64,000 nt of DNA from Thalassospira sp. MCCC 1A03138 (lineage in GTDB: Bacteria; Pseudomonadota; Alphaproteobacteria; Rhodospirillales; Thalassospiraceae), in the NCBI RefSeq assembly GCF_002115785.1, contig NZ_JFJY01000013.1, positions 1 through 64,000 on the forward strand, given 5' to 3'. Below the pieces are notes generated by a model. The model made no database searches, had not been told where the DNA came from, and saw nothing but the letters and a program-made list of their open reading frames with translations. The translations under genes were made by a program, and so were the position numbers. Positions 36,869-45,613 of the stretch are shown here, piece after piece; position 1 is the first letter of the stretch, and the number at the start of each line of letters is the position of its first letter.

Positions 36869-37984
36869 TCAGTTGAGGACTTTTGTCAGCGGAATGTAAT
36901 CGTAGCCAAGATCACGTGCGACGGCCTCATAGGTGATGCGTCCTTCGTGAACGTTTAGCCCTGCGGCCAGATGGGGATCTTCCTGGCAGGCTTTTTTCCA
37001 GCCCTTGTCGGCAAGGGCAAGGGTGAAGGGCAGGGTTGCGTTATTGAGTGCAAAGGTCGATGTGCGGGCTACCGCACCGGGCATGTTGGCAACACAGTAA
37101 TGCACCACGTCATCGACGATATAGGTCGGATCGGTATGGGTGGTGGCTTTGGATGTTTCAAAGCAGCCGCCCTGATCAATCGCGACATCGACAATCACCG
37201 AACCCGGCTTCATTTTTGAAAGCTGGTCCTTGTGGATCAGCTTTGGTGCCGCTGCACCCGGGATCAGGACGGCACCGACAACCATGTCGGCATCATAGAC
37301 CAGTGCCTCGGTATCATCGATGGTGGCGTATTGCGTTTTGATGCGCGGGCCAAACAGATCGTCAATCTGTGTGAGGCGTTTGACATTCTTGTCGAGAATG
37401 ATGACGTCCGCACCCATGCCCGCGGCAATGCGGGCGGCATTGGTGCCCACAACACCACCTCCGATCACAACCACCTTGGCCGGGGCAACGCCGGGCACGC
37501 CGCCCAGCAACATGCCGCGTCCGCCATTGGCCTTTTGCAGGGCTGCTGCACCGACCTGCGGTGCCATGCGTCCGGCAACTTCCGACATCGGGGCCAGCAA
37601 TGGCAGGCCACCGTTTTTATCGGTAACGGTTTCATAGGCAATCGCCGTCACCCCGGATTTGATCAGACCGGCAGTCTGTTCCGGATCGGGTGCCAAATGA
37701 AGGTAGGTAAACAGAAGCTGCCCTTCGCGGAGCTGCTCGTATTCGACTTTCTGCGGTTCCTTGACCTTTACGATCATTTCGGATTTGGCAAAGATTTCGG
37801 CCGCGGTATCGACGATTTTTGCGCCGGCGGAGACGTAATCATCGTTGCTGCAACCGATACCGGCACCAGCATTGGTTTCGATGATCACATCATGCCCATG
37901 TGCCGTGACTTCACGCACGGAACTTGGGGTCAGGCCGACGCGATATTCATGGTTTTTGATTTCTTTCGGAATGCCAATCAGCAT
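36869..37984 (-). CDS. ald: Alanine dehydrogenase
   Basis: Ald interconverts L-alanine and pyruvate plus ammonia with NAD(H). The 371-residue protein begins MLIGIPKEIKNHEYRVG and has the substrate-binding Lys in VKVKEP, the catalytic His in YLHLAPD and the NAD-binding loop VIGGGVVGTNAARIA near residues 170-184. ATG 37984 follows a GGGAGAG site. It is divergent from an Lrp-type regulator, a common arrangement for ald. Confidence 0.97.
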   Translation of the reverse strand: MLIGIPKEIKNHEYRVGLTPSSVREVTAHGHDVIIETNAGAGIGCSNDDYVSAGAKIVDTAAEIFAKSEMIVKVKEPQKVEYEQLREGQLLFTYLHLAPDPEQTAGLIKSGVTAIAYETVTDKNGGLPLLAPMSEVAGRMAPQVGAAALQKANGGRGMLLGGVPGVAPAKVVVIGGGVVGTNAARIAAGMGADVIILDKNVKRLTQIDDLFGPRIKTQYATIDDTEALVYDADMVVGAVLIPGAAAPKLIHKDQLSKMKPGSVIVDVAIDQGGCFETSKATTHTDPTYIVDDVVHYCVANMPGAVARTSTFALNNATLPFTLALADKGWKKACQEDPHLAAGLNVHEGRITYEAVARDLGYDYIPLTKVLN

Positions 37985-38152
37985 TGTGTCTCTCCCGGAC
38001 AAACGTGGCAATAACAACGGTTTTCCCGTTTTTAGTTATCTGTGCAGGATACCCGAAAATTATGGCAATTTCTCTTCAATCCTCGGTGAGTTTGATGGTA
38101 TTAATGCTATATAATTTAAAAAAATCCGCCTCAGGCAGGGAGAATATTCGAA

Positions 38153-38611
38153 ATGCAGATGGACGAACGTGACCGAATGATCCTGCGGCTGCTTCAACGC
38201 GATGGCCGTATCAGCAACGCCGAACTTGCCGAAAAGGTCAATCTGTCGGCTTCGGCCTGTTTGCGCCGTGTCCGTCTTCTGGAAGAAGCCGGTCTGATTG
38301 ACCGTTACACCATGCTGCTTAATCCGGCCCGCATCGGCAAACCGGGCAATGCATTCGTCAATATCTCGATCGCGCGCCAGACCCGCGAGGCGCTTGAAAC
38401 CTTTGAAAAGGAAATCCAGTCGGTCCCGGAAGTCGTGGAATGTTACCTTCTTGCGGGGCAGAGCGACTATCTGGTGCATGTGGTTTACAGCAACACTGCC
38501 GACTATGAGCGCATCCATAGCGAAGTCCTGACCCAATTGCCCGGTGTCGAACGCGTCCAGACCATCATCACCCTGCGCGAAGTCAAACGCACGACCGAAT
38601 TGCCGGTCTGA
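38153..38611 (+). CDS. Lrp/AsnC-family regulator, likely activator of ald
   Basis: The 152-residue protein has an AsnC-type helix-turn-helix (DERDRMILRLLQRDGRISNAELAEKVNLSASACLRRVRLLEE) and a RAM effector domain that binds amino acids (ECYLLAGQSDYLVHVV). Divergent position from ald suggests it senses alanine and controls that gene, as AldR/Lrp proteins do elsewhere. GGGAGA precedes the ATG. The 168-base shared upstream region is AT-rich with a TATAAT at 38110-38115. Confidence 0.93.
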   Translation: MQMDERDRMILRLLQRDGRISNAELAEKVNLSASACLRRVRLLEEAGLIDRYTMLLNPARIGKPGNAFVNISIARQTREALETFEKEIQSVPEVVECYLLAGQSDYLVHVVYSNTADYERIHSEVLTQLPGVERVQTIITLREVKRTTELPV

Positions 38612-38661
38612 TCCGCTCAAGCGAGGCGGGCAGGTTTATGGCCTGTCCGGTTCCAACATGG

Positions 38662-39744
38662 TTAGTCGCAGACCGTTTGCAAGGCTTTCCAATCCTGCGG
38701 ATTGATATCAAGCGTACCTGTGATGTCGCTTTGTTCAAACAGGTCGATCCGCCCGGTCATTTCCGGGTGCGAGCTTAGGATTTCCGGTAGTAAACTGGCG
38801 ATTTCGGCATATTTGCTTTCGGTGGAAATTGCGCGAAACAGCTTTGCCGTACTTTGGGTTTCGATGCTGGCATCGCCCATCAGTTCAAGGGCAAAGTGAT
38901 CGGCATCGGTTTCCATGTCCCGGGAATAGCTTTGTTCCATGACAAAGCCAACCGGAAGGTCGGCCCCGCCGGTCATCAATCGGACAAGCTGGCCGAGCGC
39001 GATGCCGGAAAACAGCTTTTTTAGGCCGTGCTGCATTTCGGTATGGCCGATTTCGTGGGCCAGAACGCCAGCCAGTGCTTCGGGATTTTCGGCCTTTTTT
39101 GTGAGTTCCGAAAATACAATGATCTGTCCGCCGGGCAGGGCAAGAGCGTTTTCGATATCACTGCGCAGGAAGGTTATTTCATAGTCATATGTCAGTGTGC
39201 CGGTTTGTTGAAAACGGTCCAAAATGGTGGTGATGACCTGTTGAGCGGGATCGCTGATTGCGCAGGCACTTGTTCCGTCGCGGTCTTCGCCCATGATCGC
39301 CACGATCTGTTCACGCGCGTTGCGTCCCATATCCACTTCCATTGAACGTGGATACACCGCGACAACCAGATCGATCATCAGTGGCATGCCCTGCCAGATC
39401 AGCAGGGCAATTGCCGCGGAAAAACCGACGATACCGGCAGAAAGCCGGACTTTTGCCCGTGTAGCAGCTTCGTCCACGGCAAGTCCGGGCAGGGTTTCAA
39501 GAATGAAGGCCTTGGAGTGCGGATCGTCAAAAATCAGGCGAAATCCGTCATCCTTGCGCTTTCGCAAACGAAGCGGTTTTCCCTTTTCGATCTTTTCGCA
39601 CAGATAAACACTGTCTTTTGACAGTACCTGTTCCCCGCCATCTGGCAGATACAGGGTAATGTAACGGTCAGATATGCTGACCGTTACATTCTTTGCCAAC
39701 GATGTTTTACCGTCAAAAAGACGGGCATTGGGCAAGCTGTTCAT
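38662..39744 (-). CDS. M48-family metalloprotease with membrane anchor
   Basis: The 360-residue protein has a cytoplasmic-looking N-terminal region of about 110 residues, one membrane segment (about 105-128) and an M48 peptidase domain. The zinc motif is LAHEIGHTEMQHG and the third ligand is Glu in METDADHFALELM. It probably cleaves envelope proteins. It starts 12 bases after the YjgN-family gene, so the two are probably one transcript and one functional unit; similar pairs occur in other proteobacteria. Confidence 0.9.
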   Translation of the reverse strand: MNSLPNARLFDGKTSLAKNVTVSISDRYITLYLPDGGEQVLSKDSVYLCEKIEKGKPLRLRKRKDDGFRLIFDDPHSKAFILETLPGLAVDEAATRAKVRLSAGIVGFSAAIALLIWQGMPLMIDLVVAVYPRSMEVDMGRNAREQIVAIMGEDRDGTSACAISDPAQQVITTILDRFQQTGTLTYDYEITFLRSDIENALALPGGQIIVFSELTKKAENPEALAGVLAHEIGHTEMQHGLKKLFSGIALGQLVRLMTGGADLPVGFVMEQSYSRDMETDADHFALELMGDASIETQSTAKLFRAISTESKYAEIASLLPEILSSHPEMTGRIDLFEQSDITGTLDINPQDWKALQTVCD

Positions 39745-39756
39745 TAAAACGCCTTG

Positions 39757-41022
39757 TTAAATCCCGCCCAGATCAAAGGCTTCTGCAAGGCCTTCGCCGG
39801 TGCGCGGAACGTTTTGTGCATCCGTGTTCTGATGCAGTTCTGCGATATTACCGTCATATACCAGCGATGAAATATGCAGTGCCAGCATCGGATGGGTCAG
39901 CCCGACAAATGTCAGGATGCCGAAGACCGGTGTTGCAAGCAGCATCAGGATAAAGAACGGTGCCATGATCGCCAGAATCTGTTCCGGTGGCATATAGGAT
40001 GCCGCGTTATTCGCGATGATCGAGAATGCGGCGAAACCACCGGTGACCGACAGCAGGGCGACAAAGACAATGCCCGCCACAACCATCAACAGCAGGAAGC
40101 GCAGCAGCAGTTTGATATATTGCCCGGTCGCGAGCGTGCTGCCAAATTGCAGGCCTGCAAGGGTGGTATTTTCGCTTTGATACCGGAAGCACCATACATG
40201 GTACCAGGCCATCCCGAAGACGATCACGAGATACGGAATAAAGGCCAGCGGCACGATATAAAATGGCGAACGCGTAAGGTTTACCGCCGCCGCAATAATG
40301 CCGCCCGATATGGCAATCGCGACCAGACACAGGAGCCAGGTCAGGATCCACTTTTTGAAGGCAGGGCCAAATGTGCCGGTAAATCTTGCCTGATGGTCGC
40401 CGATCCAGGTGTTGTTGGTTTCATAACGGGTCAGCGTGATAAAGCTGAGCGGCATCAGAATGCCCAGCGACAGGATGGCTGCCAAAAAACTGCCAAAGCC
40501 GATCAGGGCGTATTTGAAGGACGAACCGCCCAGTTTTCCGCGAATGCCGCGCCAGAAGGTGCGGCTCATGCGATAGCGCGTGGCGCGATAGATCGCGACA
40601 AAAATCAGAAACAGAATGACGGCATACATCACGATAATCTGCAATCCCTGCATAGCCGGGGGCAGTTGGGCCGAGATAAAGCCCAGTAGCAGGGACGCGG
40701 GGATAAAGATGACCGAGACAATCAGGAAGCCAAGGAAAAGTTCCAACCCGCGGCCGGTATATTCCAACGCATCACCATCAATGACGATGTTGCTCCAGAT
40801 ATAGCGGCGCATCCGGGTTTTGGCCCAGAAACGGAATATGCCCAATGTCAGGATGGTCCATAGTGTGTTCCAGCAGCAAAGTTTCAAAACGTCCTGCCAG
40901 CGACCGGAATATTGAATCTGGCCGTTATTGTATTCGGCGTTTTCGCTGTTTTCAGCAATATCTGCCGCCGCCTGAGAGCCATTATTGGCTTCAGGAAGTT
41001 CATTTTCGTCGTGTGTGCTCAT
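39757..41022 (-). CDS. YjgN family (DUF898) membrane protein
   Basis: The 421-residue protein has a hydrophilic acidic start and then repeated membrane segments (about six to eight). Family cues are LCCWNTLWTILTLGIFRFWAKTRMRRYIWSN, with the FWAKTRMRRY motif, and a related RYETNNTWIGDHQARFTG segment. DUF898 proteins have no firm function. The start ATG 41022 has GAGGGG upstream. It is co-directional and nearly contiguous with the M48 protease, so it could be the protease's partner or substrate channel; this is inference. Confidence 0.85.
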   Translation of the reverse strand: MSTHDENELPEANNGSQAAADIAENSENAEYNNGQIQYSGRWQDVLKLCCWNTLWTILTLGIFRFWAKTRMRRYIWSNIVIDGDALEYTGRGLELFLGFLIVSVIFIPASLLLGFISAQLPPAMQGLQIIVMYAVILFLIFVAIYRATRYRMSRTFWRGIRGKLGGSSFKYALIGFGSFLAAILSLGILMPLSFITLTRYETNNTWIGDHQARFTGTFGPAFKKWILTWLLCLVAIAISGGIIAAAVNLTRSPFYIVPLAFIPYLVIVFGMAWYHVWCFRYQSENTTLAGLQFGSTLATGQYIKLLLRFLLLMVVAGIVFVALLSVTGGFAAFSIIANNAASYMPPEQILAIMAPFFILMLLATPVFGILTFVGLTHPMLALHISSLVYDGNIAELHQNTDAQNVPRTGEGLAEAFDLGGI

Positions 41023-41500
41023 AGTCCCCTCGGTTCTAAGACCAGTTTCAGGATCAGTGGTGAAAAATGACACCGCTTGTTTTCGCGGATTTTAATCTTC
41101 CCCGCGTTTGATTTAACGTGGTTTATCAACAAGATCACCCACTCAAAAGGTTAGGGATGCCCAATCAGGGCCATTTTTGTTGCCAGAAGGAACGGGCGGT
41201 TGAATGGTTTTGGTATGAAGGCTACCCGCCAGGTATTTCGCGCGTGCCGCAATCGGGGCTTCGCAGCCGCAGCGAATCAAATCTGTACAGATTCGCGATT
41301 TTTGTTCGCAAATACGTTTCGTGATTGCTTTGTGGTGACTATTGTTCATCTAACGTGCGCTCAAAAAATGCAGGTGAACTGTTTGTTACATCGACGTTTC
41401 TTTGATTTTATCTATCGAAAGTCACCGCGCGATTTGACTTTTGAATGAATTAATAGGCATTAATATAAGTTCAGGGAGAATGTTGGGGGAATAATTCTCT
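41023..41500. other. Intergenic region upstream of the TetR gene
   Basis: This 478-base gap separates the divergent yjgN-like and tetR genes. Short open frames lack recognisable products. The last 80 bases are AT-rich and contain a plausible promoter and palindrome (listed separately). I see nothing else of note. Confidence 0.55.
41441..41469 (+). promoter_or_regulatory. Candidate promoter with TetR-type palindrome
   Basis: TTGAAT (41441-41446) and TATAAG (41464-41469) are 17 bases apart. Between them lies a 16-base inverted repeat, ATTAAT-aggc-ATTAAT (41449-41464). A repressor bound there would block the promoter, which fits autoregulation by the TetR protein encoded 32 bases downstream. 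Confidence 0.45.
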
Positions 41501-42214
41501 ATGGAAAACGAATGTCTTGTTCGTGCGCGTAGCCACGAGCAAAAACTGAAACGTAGAAACGATATACTTGTCGCAGCCGAGGCGCTTTACCTTGAGGGGG
41601 ACGGACAACTGCCATCGGCAGCCGAAGTCGCCAAAAAGGCCAGTCTCGCCAAAGGCACGCTGTATCTTTATTTTTCAAGCAAGGAAGCCCTTTTTCTGGA
41701 AGTCCTGCGCGGGTTCCTGAAGGGGTGGTTTGAAAACAATCTTGAAGTGATTGAACAGGAAGCGTTGCGCCGTCCCGAAGATCGGGATTCAGCACGTGTT
41801 GCACAACAATTCGTGCAGTATCTTGTCAAACGGAAGCAATTCCTGCATCTGGCGTCCCTGTCACAAGGGGTTCTTGAGCAGGGGACGGACGATGAAGCGG
41901 TTCTAAGCCATCGGAGATTTTTGTCTTCCATGGTGAAACGGACGGCAGATGCCCTGTCCGAGCTGTATGCCATCACGCCCGAGAATGCCAACAAGCTGAT
42001 GCGGACGTCCTATGCATTGGTGATTGGCATGTGGCAGATGTCACAGATTCCGGAACGTGTTGCCGAACTGATGCGCCAGAACGCGCTTGATAATCTGATT
42101 ATCGATTTCAGTGTGGCAACCGAAGAAGCGGTGGTGTCGTACTGGCGTGTGCTTGCACCGGGTATGAAATGTCGTGAATTCCTGCGTCAGATGGAAGAAC
42201 AGAACCGGGCCTGA
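41501..42214 (+). CDS. TetR-family transcriptional regulator
   Basis: The 237-residue protein has a TetR DNA-binding domain (RNDILVAAEALYLEGDG ... AEVAKKASLAKGTLYLYFSSKEALFLEVL) and a helical ligand-binding C-terminal half. Its target is not evident; it converges with the polyamine transporter operon and shares a bidirectional terminator with it, so regulating those genes is not implied by position. The palindrome in its own promoter suggests autorepression. Confidence 0.92.
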   Translation: MENECLVRARSHEQKLKRRNDILVAAEALYLEGDGQLPSAAEVAKKASLAKGTLYLYFSSKEALFLEVLRGFLKGWFENNLEVIEQEALRRPEDRDSARVAQQFVQYLVKRKQFLHLASLSQGVLEQGTDDEAVLSHRRFLSSMVKRTADALSELYAITPENANKLMRTSYALVIGMWQMSQIPERVAELMRQNALDNLIIDFSVATEEAVVSYWRVLAPGMKCREFLRQMEEQNRA

Positions 42215-42249
42215 TTTCGGTTTTGCCATCGGCTTTTCAATCAGCATCA

Positions 42250-42284
42250 TAAAAAAAGCAGCACCTTCGCGGGGGCTGCTTTTT
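42250..42284. terminator. Bidirectional terminator between tetR and the pot operon
   Basis: An 11-bp stem (AAAAAAGCAGC with GCTGCTTTTTT) lies between the convergent stops at 42214 and 42304. A- and T-runs on both sides suit termination in both directions. Confidence 0.9.
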
Positions 42285-42303
42285 TGTTCGAAAGATCGCA
42301 GAC

Positions 42304-43143
42304 TCAGTTTTCCGGGGTGGCCTGATCCATGGATCGGCTGCGTGCGCGTTCAGACCGCAGGATCAGCAGGCTGGAAATCACGATCATCACCGACACTGCA
42401 AGGATGATCAGAGTTGCAAGCGCGTTGATTTCCGGCGAAACCCCAAGCCTTACCGACGAGAAAACCTTCATCGGCAGGGTTGTGGAACCCGGACCGGCGA
42501 CAAAGCTTGCAATCACCAGATCGTCAAGCGACAGGGTAAATGACAAAAGCCACCCGGCCAACAGGGCCGGCAGGATCATGGGCAGGGTAATGACAAAGAA
42601 AATCTTTGCCGGTTTGGCACCAAGGTCCATCGCGGCTTCTTCGACCGAGGTATCCATGCCCGCCAGTCGCGATTGCACAACAACCGCGACATAGGCCGCA
42701 CAGAAGGTCGTGTGTGCGATCACAATCGTGGTTACACCACGCCCGGCTGGCCAGCCGATAAGCTGTTCAAGGGTGACAAACAGCAATAGCAGGGACAGGC
42801 CGGTGATGACTTCGGGCATCACAAGCGGGGCGGCAACCATGCCCGAAAACAGGGTGCGGCTTTTGAACCGTCCGAAACGGGACATGACAAGCCCGGCCGG
42901 TGTGCCAACCGCAAGGGCGAGCGTTGCCGACATCACCCCGATCCGAAGGCTGTTCCAGGCGGCATCAATCATGCCGTCATTGGAAAATAGCGACACATAC
43001 CATTTGAACGAGAAGCCGGTCCAGACGGTGACCAGCTTGCCCTCGTTAAACGAGTAAATGATCACAAGCAGGATCGGAAGATACAGAAATGCGAAGCCGA
43101 AGACCAGAGCACTGAGAAGGAAAGTCGAACGTTTACCGGTCAT
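42304..43143 (-). CDS. potI: Putrescine/spermidine ABC transporter permease PotI-like
   Basis: The 279-residue protein has six membrane helices and the ABC importer loop EEAAMDLGAKPAKIFFVITLP that contacts the ATPase. LVIIYSFNEGKLVTVWTGFSFKWYVSLF is typical of PotC/PotI permeases. ATG 43143 overlaps the potH stop by four bases. It forms the membrane channel with PotH. Sequence alone cannot separate putrescine from spermidine specificity. Confidence 0.92.
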   Translation of the reverse strand: MTGKRSTFLLSALVFGFAFLYLPILLVIIYSFNEGKLVTVWTGFSFKWYVSLFSNDGMIDAAWNSLRIGVMSATLALAVGTPAGLVMSRFGRFKSRTLFSGMVAAPLVMPEVITGLSLLLLFVTLEQLIGWPAGRGVTTIVIAHTTFCAAYVAVVVQSRLAGMDTSVEEAAMDLGAKPAKIFFVITLPMILPALLAGWLLSFTLSLDDLVIASFVAGPGSTTLPMKVFSSVRLGVSPEINALATLIILAVSVMIVISSLLILRSERARSRSMDQATPEN

Positions 43144-44069
43144 TGCCCGTTTTCCTCCTGCTTGGTCTGGATATGCTGGAACCACATGATCGGCACGACA
43201 AGGAACAGCAGCATCGCAATCGCGACAGAAGACGCAATCGGCCAGTCACGGTTGGCAAAGAATTCGTTCCACAATGTCCGGCCGATCATCAGGGTATTCG
43301 GCCCGCCCAGAAGTTCCGGGATGACAAACTCGCCAACGGACGGAATGAACACCAGAAGCGATCCGGCCAGAATGCCGGGCATCGATAGGGGCAATGTCAC
43401 CTTCATGAAGGCTTTCCATGGCTTGCAGCCAAGATCAAGGGCGGCCTCGATCAGGCTGACATCCATTTTTTCCAGCGTGGAATAAAGCGGCAGGATCATG
43501 AAGGGCAGGTAGGTATAGACAATGCCGATATAGACCGCGAATTCGGTCTGACGCATGATCAATGGCTCGGAAATGATGCCGAGGTTTAGCAGCAGCGCAT
43601 TGATCAGCCCCTCGCGGTCCAGAATGCCGATCCAAGCATAAACGCGGATCAGGAAGCTGGTCCAGAAGGGCAGGATCACCATCATCAGAAGGACACTGCG
43701 AAGCGAACCTTGCGCGCGTGCAATGCCATAGGCCATCGGATAGCCGATCAGAAGCGTGATCACGGTTGAAATCGCAGCAATCCGGATCGAATTCAGATAG
43801 GCCGATATATAAAGACTGTCGCTAAGCAGAAACAGGTAATTGCCGAAATTGATCGTGATATTGACGCCTTCGTCAATCCACGTGAACAGCGCACTATAGG
43901 GCGGCTGGGCGTATTCGGCGGTGGCAAAGCTGATCTTGAGCACGATCAGGAACGGAATCAGGAAGAACAGCATCAGCCAGAGATAGGGCAGGCCGATCAC
44001 AAGGACCCGGCCATGCTTGAGCATCAGGCGATCATAACGTTGTTTCAGAGTTGGCTTTTCACTGCTCAT
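43140..44069 (-). CDS. potH: Putrescine/spermidine ABC transporter permease PotH-like
   Basis: The 309-residue protein has six membrane helices and the cytoplasmic loop EAALDLGCKPWKAFMKVTLP. The start MSSEKPTLKQRYDRLMLKHGR and a large periplasmic loop before FGNYLFLLSDSLYISAYLNS fit PotH. ATG 44069 overlaps the potG stop by four bases (ATGA), so potG, potH and potI are translationally linked. Confidence 0.92.
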   Translation of the reverse strand: MSSEKPTLKQRYDRLMLKHGRVLVIGLPYLWLMLFFLIPFLIVLKISFATAEYAQPPYSALFTWIDEGVNITINFGNYLFLLSDSLYISAYLNSIRIAAISTVITLLIGYPMAYGIARAQGSLRSVLLMMVILPFWTSFLIRVYAWIGILDREGLINALLLNLGIISEPLIMRQTEFAVYIGIVYTYLPFMILPLYSTLEKMDVSLIEAALDLGCKPWKAFMKVTLPLSMPGILAGSLLVFIPSVGEFVIPELLGGPNTLMIGRTLWNEFFANRDWPIASSVAIAMLLFLVVPIMWFQHIQTKQEENGQ

Positions 44070-45226
44070 TGGTTCAGAACCGAAGCAGCCCCGGCCTCCC
44101 ACGTTACCCAGACGCGATCTTCCCACGTGTAACGTGGTTCGATATGGCGGCTGGAATTGGGTTCGGTGACCTTGATGCGGAAACCGCTATCAAGGCGTAC
44201 GTGATAGGTCGAAAGCCCGCCAAGGTAGCCGATTTCTTCGACCTTGCCCGACAGGCAATTGTATTTCGTATCGGTCGGTTTTTCCGTCAGCAGGCGCAAA
44301 CGTTCCGGGCGAAGCGCGATCCAAAGCGTAGCCCCTTCGTGGCCCTGAACGGCGTGGTCGATATAAATTTCACCACCAGCATCGTCGGAATGAATGACGG
44401 CGTATTTTTCATCATCATCGACAAGCGTTCCTTCGATCAGGTTGACCTGACCCAGGAAGTTCGCGGTAAAGCGGCTGTTGGGATATTCGTAAAGCTCGAA
44501 CGGCGTGCCAAGCTGACGGATCACACCTTCATTCATCACGGCAATGCGCGATGCCATGGTCATGGCTTCTTCCTGGTCATGGGTGACCATGACAAAGGTG
44601 GTGCCGACCTTTTCCTGAATGTTGACCAGTTCGAACTGCGTCTGTTCACGCAGCTTTTTATCAAGTGCGCCAAGCGGTTCATCGAGCAGCAGAACCTTGG
44701 GTTTTTTGACAAGGGATCGTGCCAGTGCAACACGCTGGCGCTGTCCGCCGGAAAGCTGATGGGGTTTGCGTTTAGCAAATTTGGTCATCTGCACAAGGGC
44801 CAGCATATCTGAAACCAGTGTACGGATTTCCGATTTCGGCAATCCGTCCTGATGCAGGCCAAAGGCCACGTTCTGTTCAACCGTCATGTGCGGGAACAGG
44901 GCATAGGACTGGAACATCATGTTGGTTGGACGTTCATAGGCCGGGACCCCGGCCATATCGACACCATCGATGAAGATTTTGCCCGCTGTCGGTTCCTCGA
45001 ACCCGGCCAGCATCCGCAAAAGGGTTGTTTTGCCGCAGCCCGATCCGCCCAGAAGGGCAAATAATTCATGTCGGTAAATATCAAGCGACACATCATCGAC
45101 GGCATAAAAGTCGCCGAATTTCTTGGTCACATTCTCGAAACGGATAAACGGGACCGCTTCGGGATTGTTCCAAGGCTGAGTCTTGTGCACATCCTCGTGT
45201 GCTTTCTGCAAAGCCCCCTGCGACAC
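44066..45226 (-). CDS. potG: Putrescine/spermidine ABC transporter ATPase PotG-like
   Basis: The 386-residue ATPase energises the polyamine importer. Walker A is LLGGSGCGKTT, the signature LSGGQRQRVALARSL, Walker B VLLLDEPLGALD and the switch His in MVTHDQEEAM. A C-terminal TOBE domain follows. I prefer GTG 45226, six bases after GGGGAGA; an in-frame TTG lies one codon upstream. Its N-terminal extension before FIRFENVTKKFG matches PotG rather than PotA. Confidence 0.93.
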   Translation of the reverse strand: MSQGALQKAHEDVHKTQPWNNPEAVPFIRFENVTKKFGDFYAVDDVSLDIYRHELFALLGGSGCGKTTLLRMLAGFEEPTAGKIFIDGVDMAGVPAYERPTNMMFQSYALFPHMTVEQNVAFGLHQDGLPKSEIRTLVSDMLALVQMTKFAKRKPHQLSGGQRQRVALARSLVKKPKVLLLDEPLGALDKKLREQTQFELVNIQEKVGTTFVMVTHDQEEAMTMASRIAVMNEGVIRQLGTPFELYEYPNSRFTANFLGQVNLIEGTLVDDDEKYAVIHSDDAGGEIYIDHAVQGHEGATLWIALRPERLRLLTEKPTDTKYNCLSGKVEEIGYLGGLSTYHVRLDSGFRIKVTEPNSSRHIEPRYTWEDRVWVTWEAGAASVLNQ

Positions 45227-45613
45227 CAAGCTTCTCCCCTTGTTTGTTGTCGAGATATACCCAAAACATCGGGCGACATGCCCGGTTGTGCATCTTGGCG
45301 CGATTGGCCGCAGCTTGCCGTCCGATGTTTTGGTTTTGCCTGATTAACAGGATGAAGCAATTCCACAATCTGTAAAGAGGGGTGTGCGATATTTCGAACG
45401 TTTTGTGGCTGATGTTGCGCTAAATGGCGGAAAAGTCGGCAGGGGTGTTCAGAAAATGTGCATTGTTGGCGGTTTCATTTCCTTCGGCGGTAGTCATGAG
45501 ACATTGCGCACTTTCACGAATGCCATCACGAGTCACAAGACATCCTGCCACGAAAAAGGGGCACTGCACGGATGCAGCGCCCCTTGGATCAGGTTCGAAT
45601 GCCAGCCGGTTGA
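45227..45613. other. Intergenic region between potF and potG
   Basis: This 387-base gap lies inside a run of minus-strand pot genes. Next to potF is a strong minus-strand terminator (listed separately). The rest should hold a promoter for potGHI; I could not pick one confidently, and no coding gene is seen. Confidence 0.6.
45553..45586 (-). terminator. Rho-independent terminator after potF
   Basis: On the minus strand a GC-rich stem (GGGGCGCTGCA with TGCAGTGCCCC, one mismatch) is followed by TTTTTCG. It lies about 25 bases after the potF stop, so potF can be expressed separately from, and more strongly than, potGHI. Confidence 0.85.
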
